64,000 bases of DNA from Anaeramoeba flamelloides. Lineage: Eukaryota > Metamonada > Anaeramoebidae. Shown one piece after another: positions 35,233-45,970 of this stretch. A program made the position numbers and the translations under genes. The stretch covers positions 253,001 to 317,000 of the forward strand of contig JANTQA010000042.1 in the NCBI GenBank assembly GCA_027625915.1, read 5' to 3'. The stretch's first letter is position 1, and each line of letters starts with the position of its first letter. The notes under the pieces were generated by a model. The model was not told where the DNA came from, did no database searches, and saw only the letters and a program-made list of their open reading frames with translations.

Positions 35233-35898
35233 TTATTTGTTTTGGTTTTTTTTAAGTGATTGCTTCATAAATTTTCTAATGCTGAGTTTTGCAACATTGC
35301 CAATTTCAAGGCATTTGTCGTAAATTTCAAGTGAAGTTAAACCAATACACTTTGAAAAGACTATTGAATCTTCGTTTTCTTTTGATAAAACAAGGGAGAT
35401 TCTTGAATGATTACTAATCTTTGCAATTTCGTTTTCAATAGGATCAATTAAAATTTTATTCTCTGTAATTAAAAACGTAATTGAATAAACTAAAGATCTA
35501 ATTTCAATTCCTGCATCGCAAAGAGCCAACACACACGCGTTTACTAAAGTTGAAAACAAGGATCCGTCGTCATTTAAAATATGTGCAGTGATTATAATTT
35601 CCGATCTTGGAGAGCGCTCTGTAAAAATCATATACTCCAGGATGCCTTTCAAATCCTTTTCTAGTGTTTTTTCTTTTCTCAAGTCGTCTCTTTGCTCGGT
35701 TTTGACAACAACACTTACCGTTGCTTTATCATATTGTTCCTTAAATGTGTTGACTTCTTTAGGGCCATGAACACCAACAAGCACCTTTGTTTTACCTTGG
35801 CTATATATAACAGAACCATCACTATTTTCGTTTTCGCCTAAAATAGATGAGAGTGGCCTCATCTGGTTTGGGTTTCGGTTATCAATTCTTTTTGTCAT
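35233..35898 (-). CDS. RRP46: exosome complex component RRP46 (EXOSC5), RNase PH fold
   Basis: Intron-free, 221 aa, close to the yeast (223) and human (235) lengths. The N-terminus has R.LSSILGENENSDGSVIYSQG and KVLVGVHGPKEV, the first strands of the RNase PH domain. ILEYMIFTERSPRSEIIITA, then LNDDGSLFSTLVNACVLALC and DAGIEI are the usual DDGSL..A.NA...AL.DAGI signature. ILIDPIENE matches the DPt..E motif. In eukaryotes RRP46 pairs with another PH-like subunit (RRP43) in the six-membered, catalytically dead ring of the RNA exosome, in nucleus and cytoplasm. Of the PH-like subunits, RRP46 fits best on length and on the short N-terminus, but other PH-ring members are similar. The C-terminus is Lys/Asn-rich. 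Confidence 0.88.
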   Translation of the reverse strand: MTKRIDNRNPNQMRPLSSILGENENSDGSVIYSQGKTKVLVGVHGPKEVNTFKEQYDKATVSVVVKTEQRDDLRKEKTLEKDLKGILEYMIFTERSPRSEIIITAHILNDDGSLFSTLVNACVLALCDAGIEIRSLVYSITFLITENKILIDPIENEIAKISNHSRISLVLSKENEDSIVFSKCIGLTSLEIYDKCLEIGNVAKLSIRKFMKQSLKKNQNK

Positions 35899-36398
35899 TT
35901 ATGAGAAAACTTAAAACAAATTAAAACTTTTTTTAAAAAAAATAAATCATATTCAGACTCGAATATCATGAAATCCTCAAGGAGTTTAGAAATGTTAAAT
36001 TTGTATTTCTCATAACTTCGAAAAGTACATCATATCGAATTCACTTTAAATTTTGTCAATACAAAATGATTTTAATTGAAATTCCCAAAACAGTTTTTTG
36101 TTACTTTTCATTGTAAAGAAAATACGAAGATATTTAAGAACTCACAAAACCACCTAAACAGTGGTTTAAAATTATTGTAAACACACTAAATTCCTGGGAT
36201 TCTTTATTCTAAAATATCTTTTTTAAGGGACAAGTCTCTATTATTTTTTTTTTGTCCAATTTAAAAATAAGGATTACATATCTTGAAATAAGTTTAATAA
36301 TGAAAATAAACAGGGTTTTATAAATCTAAGTAATCGAAAAACAATTTTCTCAATCTCTATTAAATTTAGGTACAAAAATTTAATCAGGATAACTCACT
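35899..36398. other. upstream flank of RRP46
   Basis: Likely holds the RRP46 promoter. No recognisable motif or gene before the foldback element. Confidence 0.4.
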
Positions 36399-36955
36399 TA
36401 AGGTTTACAATCCCTGAAACTGGAAAAAAGATTATCTTGTATTGGGTGTGTCAACTTGTTATTTTGGTTCTTAGCTGATCGATCCACAACTAAGTTTGGA
36501 TCGTATAGGTGGTTGAAAAAGGCTATTTTTGTGATTTTATTTTTTTTTTTTCAGACATCCGAATTGATGAGTCTAAGATTAATTAATTGGAAGATATTTA
36601 ATTAGTGATTGAGTTTTTTGTTTTCTATGTTAAAATTTTTATTTACGCTTTATATTATTTGATGCTTCTAAAAAAATTTTTTTTTATTTACTCCTAACTC
36701 TGTAAAAGGAAAATGATAATTTCAATTGACAACCCAAAAATTAACACTTTCAATTCAATACCTTCCAATCAATTAATCTTAGACTCGTCAATCTGGATTT
36801 CGGAAAAAAAAAAATAAAATCACAAAAATAGCCTTTTTCAACCACCTATACGATCCAAACTTAGTTGTGGATCGATCAGCTAAGAACCAAAATAATAAGT
36901 TGACACACCCAATACAAGATAATCTTTTTTCTAGTTTCAGGGATTGTAAACCTTA
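36399..36955. mobile_element. long foldback element M (TA-flanked)
   Basis: Two arms of about 200 bp, nearly identical in inverse: left TAAGGTTTACAATCCCTGAA (36,399), right ..TTCAGGGATTGTAAACCTTA (to 36,955). Shared inner landmarks are TGATCGATCCACAACTAAGT, GGATCGTATAGGTGG, and GTCTAAGATTAATTAATTGG. The loop is about 150 bp. No coding capacity, and no second copy in this window. The low arm divergence suggests a recent arrival. Transcripts would fold into a long double strand. Confidence 0.85.
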
Positions 36956-39861
36956 AGGAGAAAGAATACCATTACAGGATAATTATTTTTGATTCAATTC
37001 TTTACTCATTGAAGTTTCTCTGAAAATTGGGAAGAACAGTTACTATTGAAAAAGTTCAAGTGGTTACTTGTTAACACCGAGAAACTGAAAACAAATGTTT
37101 GGGTAACTTCAAAATAAAAACTAAAAAGCTAAGGCTAAAAATGATCAAAGGTTTGTGGCAAATCAGAACAAAAAGAAAAAAAGAAATTCCTAATAATTAG
37201 ACAATAAATCCCCTAAAGATGATTCAAGATCAATGGCCAAACATAATTAAATCAACCAGAAGTATTGTGGTTGTAATTTTGGATGTTATTAGAAAAAAGA
37301 TAAACATAGTTTTTTTATTTTTATTTTTATTATTAGATATCAACTTTACCTTATCAACCCAAATATTGTTTTTCTTTACAATTTCATTTTTTATTCTGAT
37401 TTGATTACTTTTATTTAGACTTTACTTCTTGTATTCACTATTTCTTTTAAAATAGCCAATTCAAAGAAAAAAATAGATAGTTGAAAATAGAAATCAAAAT
37501 AAAAAGAATTAAGATATAAAAAAAATATTTTTAAGGTACTATATTTATGAGCGAAAATCTTCTTGTTGACCTCTTTTCAGCAAAAAGTCAACAATAAGAA
37601 ATTCTTAATGCTCTTTTCATTTATTGTGACTGATTTTTTTTTTAGTTTTTAGATTTTATTTTTTTAATTTTTTGAAAAATTAGACTTTTCTATAATTTAG
37701 AATAATAAAATAGTGAATTTAGAATAATATTTATCAGTTGGTTGTTTTTGTATAATAATTAACATTATTTATTATCTCAGTTTATACAAATTTCAGGTAT
37801 TCAAAAATTTTGAAATGGGTTAAGACGGATCATGGATATTTACCAAAGAAAATACTTTAAAAATTTGATATAAAAATGATTATTTTAACATAATATTGTC
37901 TTTATTATTACCAAACAAGAAAGATTGACTTTTCAGTAAACTTGTGGAAACACACATGTCATATAATTAATAACCCATATATTGTTGAATAATTCTTGGA
38001 AGTTTTATCTCTTTCTTATGTTTACCAATTGGAAGAATCCAAACAATTTATAACCTTGTATTTATCTCCATTATCATTTAATTATTATTTTACAAAACAT
38101 TTTTTTACAAATTTCTTTCGAAATTCCTTTTTCAAATATTTTTATCAAAAAAAAACAAAAATAAAGAATACTTATTAAAAAATTAAAATAAAGGGATTGA
38201 TTTATTAAAAGTATTCAAAAAAAACCTACAATAGATTCAAAGAAAAGAAAAAGAAAATATGATAAAAATATCAAAAAAAAAATCAGAACTAATTTATTTT
38301 TTTACAATTTAATCGGAAATAAATAATTACTAAATTAAAAAATTAAATCCCATAAATCTACATTTATGAAGAGAAATTTAAAAAATATGATCTTTTCTTG
38401 AACAAATATATAACCAAATCTAAAATTAAATAAATAACTAGAAAATTGGAATTAAAATTCATTGCAAAAAAAAACTTTAGAAATTGTAAGTAATTTGTTT
38501 TCAAATATTTGGATATAAAAATGTTTCCTTTTTAAATTATAATTAAAAATGAACAATAAGAATTCATAGTATCAAACATGAAAGATAAGATCAAGTAACA
38601 TTTAATTTAAAATTTTTTTCTTGATCAATTTATAAATTATTTGATTTCCTTTTTTTAATTGGCCTGTAAAAATAGATACATTGTACTATAGGTTGATTCC
38701 ACCACTTCATTATAAATTAATGTAAACTAAAATTCAAATTTTTCTACATAGTTACAAAATCCGAAACCATCACAATAATACAATTTTATTCAATTTGGAA
38801 ATAATTTTGATTTTTGTAAAATATCAAAATAATTTTTTCATTTTTTTCATATTTTGTATTCTTTTCATTTTTGGAATTACAAAATTTGTTTTATTTGATT
38901 AAACTTTTAATCAACAATAGATATTATTTGATAAAGCTGAGTTGTTCAAAAGAGAAAAATCTAATAAAATTAGTTGATGGTATCAAAACTTTGATCGATC
39001 AATATTCCTAATTAGAATTTAAACACTTTTACCAATGCATTTTTATTTCTTTTTTTATCCCTTTTTTCTGAAAATTAAATTAAGATTCAAATACTTCTAA
39101 TGACTATATCTGTTAGATACTCTTTGAATTAGAAGTTTCAAATTCAGTAACATCAATTTAGTCACGAAAGAAGTCCAAAATTTAGTCACTTCAAAATTCT
39201 CTCTTTAACAGATTCGATGAGGTCGTATCTAACACTTAAAAATAAATCAATTTATATATTTTGTCCTCTCCAAAAATTATATCACACATATAATTGATTT
39301 ATTAGTGTGGTTAATTATTTATTTTTTTTTGTTTTAGTGAGTATTGTAATTTATATACAAGTGTTAACATTTCAATTAGTAAATGGTGTTAATTTGGTAA
39401 TTTCTTTGAGAATTAATGAAATATGATTTTTTTTTTTCACAAACTTGAATTTTAATGTGTTAAAAATTTTGAATTGGGGTTTATTTGATAAATAAATTAT
39501 TTTCATTATTCAATTTACAAAACAGAGTGACTTTTACCTGTCTTAAAATGGGTTACTTAATACAATTAATTTTTTTTTTCTCAGAATTTAATTATTATAA
39601 ATATAATTGTAATCTTTTTCTTAATTATTCAAAATAGTTAATAATATAATATTTGAATATCAACAATTATTATCCACTGTTTAATCATTTTTATTAATCA
39701 ACCAATTTATTTCTTCTTATTTAATTAATTAAATTAAAAAATATAAAATTTTGGATTAAAATTTTAAATGATATTTTTTTGGTATGAAATACAGAACTTA
39801 TTTTTTTTTTAATGGAAAAATCGTTTACTTTGATTTTTTAATACCTACGAAAATCAAAATT
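36956..39861. other. intergenic region
   Basis: No supportable gene. A 61-codon frame at 37,219 ends in a hydrophobic run and is probably chance. Around 38,985-39,060 there is a weak match to the mariner element E (minus strand, sharing 'gatcgatcaa' and its context). Confidence 0.4.
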
Positions 39862-40290
39862 ACATGTGCAAAAAGTGATGTCTTAATATTTAAAGTTTTT
39901 TTACTAAATTTGTCATTTTTCCAAAAAACTATAAAACTTTTTCTATGCACCCCAATGATACAAGATTCTTAGTCAAGAAATAAACTTGGGGTTTCTAATG
40001 GCAAAAAAAAAAAACAATTTTAATAATAGAATAAAAATGTTTGAGGAAGAAACAGACATTTAAAAATCAAAAATAATTTCAAGAAATCAAAAAACAAATA
40101 CAACCCCAAAGATTTTTATTCTTTCATTAAATTGTGTTTTTTTGCCATTAGAAACTCCAGGTTTGTTATTTGACAAAAAACCTTTCCGGTCGGGGAGCAT
40201 AGTAAAAGTTTTATAGTTTTTTGGAAAAATTACAAATTTAGTAAAAAAATTTAAAATATTAAAACATAACTTTTTTCACATGTGATTTAA
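39862..40290. repeat. large imperfect palindrome N
   Basis: The left arm (39,862-40,020: CATGTGCAAAAAGTGATG.., TTTTTCCAAAAAACTATAAA, TTCTAATGGCAAAAAAA) returns in inverse in the right arm (40,130-40,290), about 160 bp with scattered differences, around a 100-bp centre. Probably a foldback element with worn ends. No TA or other target duplication is clear. Confidence 0.7.
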
Positions 40291-40815
40291 TCAAAAACTT
40301 ATAAATATATTCTATCTTTGAAAAAACCGATTGGATCCTTATCATATCGTCCATTTTTTTCTTGAAATTGGCTGTTCATTATTTTCTCCAAAAAAAGTGC
40401 TATTTTCATTTTTATTCATTTTTTCGAACTATTTGAATTGAACATTATTTTAAAATACACAATAGTCCGTGATACCACATGTAGTATTATTTTACTTAAT
40501 TTAATAATACCAATTTTAAGAATAGAAATATTTCAAAAGAGAATTTAATTTGAAATTTCAAAAAAAAATTCCCCTCTTTTTTGCAAATACCTTATAGATC
40601 ATAAATCATGCTAATAAATTCATACAAATTAGCATTATTTTTATCCACAAAAATATTTGTATTGAATTTATCATATATGAGAAAAGAAAAAAAATCAAAA
40701 GAAGGGTTATAAAAAAATTGAAATTTGTTTAAAAGGTAAATTTAATGAAATATTGGTTTCTCTAAGAAGAAATGTCAAAGAAGAATTTTTATATAATTTA
40801 ATTAAAAACTGGCTA
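40291..40815. other. downstream flank of MED18
   Basis: AT-rich, no gene or repeat recognised. Confidence 0.4.
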
Positions 40816-41773
40816 TTATTTTCGAAGTCTCTGTTTTGAAGATAGCCCAAGTTTGTCTCTTAATTTTGCAATAACTTCTGCACCGACTTTGGTTGACTGT
40901 GAAAAGTAATGAATTCTTATTGAACGGTTAGTGTTTTTGTTTTTTTGTTGATTCCAGATTTGTGAATTGGAAGTTTTTCCTTTGATTTCCACCCAATCAG
41001 ATATGGTAACGAAGACACCACCAATAAAACTGTAATGCATGCCGACATTTACGACTTCCCTTTGCACACTAAAACCGATGGACTCCATCATTGGTGTTAC
41101 GTCTCGGTCGCAATTTGACTCGAATATTTTATGAGCCCTTAGCCATTTATAAGAGCCACTTCTCATATTTAAATCAACGCCCATTTTCCGGAGCGATCGA
41201 GACAATGTCCATTCTTCTTCATTGCGAGGAAGATAAAAATCGTCTAGCTGGCTTGAGATCGGCGAAGTGATTGAATTGGGTGTCATTGGGGTTGTAATGT
41301 TTGTTGGCGTTTGCTGTAAAATTGGGGATATTATTTCATTGGTCGATTTGTTAATTGAATTATTTGAGGTGTTATTGGTATTGGTATTGGTATTGGTATT
41401 GTTACTGTTGTTGTCCTTGTTGTTGTTATTAATCGTTGTGCTTGTTGTTGATAACGAAGTTGAAGATTTTGAATTTTGGATCGAGAGTTTCTTTTTTCCA
41501 TAAACTAAATCTTCAATTGTTTCAGATCTTAAAAAGCTGGTGTCAAGTGGATCCGACGACGTTTCCGTTATAAGATCGGATGGCCCTAAGGCAGTAACAG
41601 AAGAAACAATTTCTTCCTTGACATTCATGGAAAAAATCGTATCTTTTGATTTAAAAGATCTTTGTTCAAGTGATAATAAGGTTAAAGCAGAATGCAGTTT
41701 GGAAACCCGATCTTGTTCCAATTTTAATTCGAAGAGATTATAAATTTTGATTTGTTCAATCGGTTGTTGGGAT
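40816..41773 (-). CDS. MED18: Mediator subunit 18 (5' exon not found)
   Basis: The open frame has no ATG at its left edge. It runs up to a likely acceptor (CCACAG at 41,774-41,779), so a short first exon upstream is expected. Reading from there, IYNLFELKLEQDRVSKLHSA followed by LTLLSL fits the MED18 opening (strand, then helix ending in L..L..L). A Ser/Thr/Asn-rich insert of about 60 residues (TNTNTNTNN..) separates the halves, as Asn-rich inserts do in yeast. The C-terminal barrel half gives MGVDLNMRSGSYKWLRAHKI, then MMESIGFSVQREVVNVGMHY and FIGGVFVTISDWVEI, which lines up with yeast LMNGLGYVFEFQYLTIGVKF and its following helix. It ends with VGAEVIAKLRDKLGL. MED18 sits in the Mediator head with MED20 and contacts RNA polymerase II. 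Identification rests on pattern, not on a search. Confidence 0.7.
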
Positions 41774-43267
41774 CTGTGGAATTATTTGGTGAAACAGTGG
41801 GGTTGTTGGAATTGTATCAGATTGAATAATTGAAAAGATTTTTTATTTGTTTGAAAGAAAAAAAAAAAAAAAAAGTAAGGAAAGAAAAGATTTCTTTTTG
41901 GTTTTAAAAGATCGAAAAAGTTTGTACATTTTGGACATTACTTTTCAACTCAAAACAAAATAAATTAGCAAAACCTTTGAAAAAAAATGAAAAAGGAAAA
42001 ATGATTTTAATTTCATCTTATGTTTTGAATTATTTTTAATTTGAAAGTTATTATAGGTATTGCAAGAATAAATGGGAAGGAATATTCACTTTCTTTTCCA
42101 TATTTTTTTTTATATAATTAGAGTTTTTACAAGTCGTAGGCTGTAATTTCTGGTTTCATTTGAAAAAGGAAATAGAAAATGAAGTGAAAATTTTTCCCAT
42201 TTAAAATTCAAACGCCAGTATATTGTTTATCAAAAGTTAGTTGTCAGGATAAGAAAGTAAATTACCTTTAAGAAGATTTTTCATAATGAAAATAGGGACT
42301 TTTTTTTACATAATTTACATATGTGAGCAAAATAATCTCCTGATAACATACCGTCAAATCCTATTTACTGAGAGACACTTTTAGTAATCTGTATAGTGTG
42401 GATTATTACAATCCACATAAAATAAAAGAAACTAAGTGTGTTAGTATAATTGTATTAGGAATGTCACTAACCAAAAAGTAAGAAATTTTGTATTTCTTAG
42501 GCCATTTATTGATAAATTCATAAAAAAAGTTTTGAATTATTGAGGATAATGAAGATTTTTTTATTTCATAACAACCAACTTTCAACACATTAGTTTCTAA
42601 CAACAGTCTTGTTTTCAACTAATTTACAAGTTTTCTTTTGTAAAAATCCATAAAATTCTTTCTTCAAAGCCCATAAAAACTTTATCAAAAATAAGTAAGT
42701 TTATAAAAAAGTTCAAAATATTTTTTTTCAATTATCAGTATTGATTTCAAAAATATAGTAAAAATCAAAAAGGAACTAAAAATTCTCTATAGGTTGAATT
42801 TTTAAATGACCTAAAAGGGATTTTTTTAAATTAGGAGAAAAATAACAATCAAATTATTTTGTTTTTCCTTGAGTTTTTAACGATTTTTATTTTTTTTATC
42901 TTGAGATTATTGGGATTGTGTAGGCTTATTGATTATTTGAAAATCTTAATATTTTTTGGGGATTATTAATATTTTAGTTAAAACCAAGTCGACTACATGT
43001 GAATTTTAAGTTGATATAAAATATTTTTTAGTTAAATAAATGATTTTGTTAAAAAAAATTGGTAACAGATCTACTGCTTGATAAAAAGAGTTAAAATGAG
43101 TAAAATTATTTTAAATTATAATTGTATTCTTATAGATTTTTTTTTTAAAAAATAATTTTGAAAGAAATTGATTCATAAAATAATTCGAAAAATTTCTCAA
43201 ACAAAGAAACAAATAACATTTCAGAAATTGTGAATTAGATGAAATAATAAAATAAATAAATAAAAAA
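41774..43267. other. upstream flank of MED18
   Basis: Should contain the MED18 first exon and promoter, which I could not place. About 42,150-42,230 matches dispersed repeat family L. Frames at 42,406-42,618 and 43,111-43,302 are not recognisable. Confidence 0.4.
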
Positions 43268-44013
43268 TATTCAGGCATCAGTACTTTACTATAACAAGGC
43301 AAAAATCTAAAAAAGATGTTATTGGTGGTATTCTCTACTTACAAATTTTGTATATGCCAATTGTCAAAAAAATTCTGATCGACCAAGAAAACACAATAAA
43401 GAATATTTTTTTTGTGAGTTCAATTTTTTTTAATTCCATTTTTTCTGAAAAAATAAACCATTTAAATTCAATTTTATTTCTTAAACAAAAATAAGTTTTT
43501 TGTCATTTTTTATTGCGATTTGCATCATTATTATACAATAAATATTTCTTTTTTCCAGGAATATTAATATAAGAATTTTTTTTTTGAGATATTTCTTTTG
43601 TTTAACCAAAAAAAAATAATTTATTCAACTAATTGAAAAATAATTGTATTTCTTTAAGAAGAAAAGTCATAATAATGATATTTTTAAAGTAATTTATAAA
43701 TTTTACCAATAATTTTTTTTTTTTTTTTTTTGGGATAAAATTCAATTTTTCAAAATAAAATTTTCACCAAAGATATTTGGGAATTAGTTAATTTTATCTT
43801 CAAAATTAATAATCAATTTTTTTCGAACCAAAATGATTAAATTGTTAGAAGGATTTCTTGTAATAAAACCAAACAATTGGTTAAAAAATTAATTCTCAAA
43901 ATTGAAAAGTTTTTTGCAATTTTTTTTCATTTTTTGAAAACAATAAAAATACCTTTTTTAAAACCTTAAAGATTGAAAAAAATTTACTTAATAAATCTCA
44001 ATTAAATTGAAAA
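43268..44013 (+). repeat. repeated 0.75-kb segment J, copy 2
   Basis: Plus-strand copy of the segment next to APH-1 (17,310-18,062, opposite orientation). The alignment starts at TTCAGGCATCAGTACTTTAC and runs to about 44,013. There family E copy 2 begins, so the right border of the similarity coincides with another element. No APH-1 exon is found to its left. Confidence 0.65.
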
Positions 44014-44570
44014 ATAAACCCTGTTCCAAAAATTTGGACACTCCCAAAATCAAAAATAGGCAAAAAAAAAACCCAATTTATTGTATTTTCCCAAACCTAA
44101 TATAAAACTACATTTAAGTTACAAGGTATTAATGTTTTTATAAGTAATCATTTTCATCCAAATAAAAGAAAAAAATTTAATACTCAAAAATAAAAACAGG
44201 TGTGTACAAAATAATGAAACGAGTGGAACAAAAAATGTATTGGTAAATTTGTTGAAATTTCACCAACAATTGTTGATCGATCAAATGATAAGATACCATC
44301 TACCAATTGCGTGTGGTTTTTCTATTTAACAAACTCAACACTAAACTTCTATCAATCATTGAAAAAAAATTTCGAGATCTAACGAAACAGATTACGTAAC
44401 TCGAGAAAAGGAAACAAAAACCAAAAAGACAAAAAATGAAATAGTTTGTACAATCAAAATTCTTTCCAATTTAAATTTAAAGTACAGGAATGATGTTCTT
44501 TCAACTGTTTAAACTGTGTCCAAATTTTTGGAATCTAGTTTATTTGACTAAACTTATGTTAAACCTTTAT
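44014..44570 (+). mobile_element. mariner-like element family E, copy 2 (fragment)
   Basis: Plus-strand match to the minus strand of family E copy 1, in the same order. CCAAAAATTTGGACACTCCC corresponds to the WTHLKS-coding block, followed by the ATTTTCATCCAAATA block and the GATCGATCAAATGATAAGAT block (LIDQMIRYH). The end is CAACTGTTTAAACTGTG. Coding is broken and neither inverted end was found, so this is an internal fragment. Confidence 0.7.
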
Positions 44571-45970
44571 TTTATAAATAGCCTATACTGCAATAAGTTT
44601 TATTTGGCAGGGATTTGTATTACAATATTAATTATTTATAATAATACCAAAATTGAATTAATTTTGTTCTAAATCAGTACTTCCCCAGATAAAATGAAAA
44701 ATATCTTTTCCCATTTTCAAGAATTAACTTAATAATTAATAAAAATAATCATTTATTTTTGTTGTTTTATATTAGAAACAAGTGAATTTTGGATTTGAAA
44801 AAAGAGATTCAAATCAATCAATTGTTTAAAGGATGCTAACTCATCCATTTTATAAGTCGAAACACAAATTAAAATAATTTTTTTTCAAGATCTGACAAGA
44901 TTTCATTCATTTTTAAAAAACAGTACTTCCTTAATTTAATATTTAATTACAAATATTTAGCAAATCTTATTAATCCACAAATTGTTAATTCTAAAAAACT
45001 CTATAAAATCTAAGTATTTTAAACATAAAAAAAAAAACCAAAAACTAAAAAATAGACATTAACAATTTTTAAATTAAGTAGGACAAATTTTGTTTACCAG
45101 GAATTTTCAAGGAAAAAAAGGGTTAACAAGAAGATTTTTTACTAATAATTATATACACTTTAGAAGAAATTACATAATCTCAATTTTCTCAAAGTTAAAT
45201 TTGTATTTTTAAATTTTTTTTTCTTAAACTTGATTTTTAGCATAAAAAAAAAGTTGCAAAAGAAAAAAACACATAAGAAAAACAAAAATTTGAAAAAGCA
45301 AAACATATTTCAAAAAAATGAAAATAATTAATTATGATCTCCGAATCGAAAATTTATTTTTTGTAAGGAATATTGAAGGAAATTTATAGTGTTAATTTTA
45401 TTTCTTCAAGGAAACTGTAACCATTTTAATGAAAAAGAGTTTAAGTTTATTTTGAAATGAAAAACTGATACAAAATAAACTTTGATAAAATATATATTAG
45501 ATAATCTTCGAAAAATATTTAGTTTTGAGCAATTAATATCACTTCCTTTTAACAATTTCTCAATGGTTAAATATTTTTAAAGACTATTAAACATAATTCC
45601 AATCTAAATTGCATTTTTTTTTTTTTTTTAAAAATTTAATTTCAATTCTCTTAGATTTTTTATTGCATTAAATCAAGATATTAAGTTTTGAGATATTTTT
45701 AAATCTAAAAATTCTTTTTTTTTTAGACTTTTTTAATGAACTTGGGCTTGAATAAAATAAAAAAATATAATTTATGGTTAAAAAAAAAATTTGGAATATT
45801 TATTAACTTTATTAAAATAAATTCTAATCTTAAATATAGATTAACCTTTTTTATTTTTAAAAATATCTGGTTAAAATTTAAATAAAATTTTAACCTTTCA
45901 AAAGATATTATAGAAATAACATCTCTGATTTTGATTTTCTTATATTATAAAAATATTTGATTTTTTTTTT
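44571..45970. other. downstream flank of PLAA
   Basis: No gene or repeat family recognised in this stretch. Confidence 0.4.

Noticed and set aside
41267-41743. Open frames on the plus strand opposite MED18
   Set aside because: They are shadows of the Ser/Thr/Asn-rich codons of MED18; the Val/Leu-rich run mirrors the Asn/Thr repeat.
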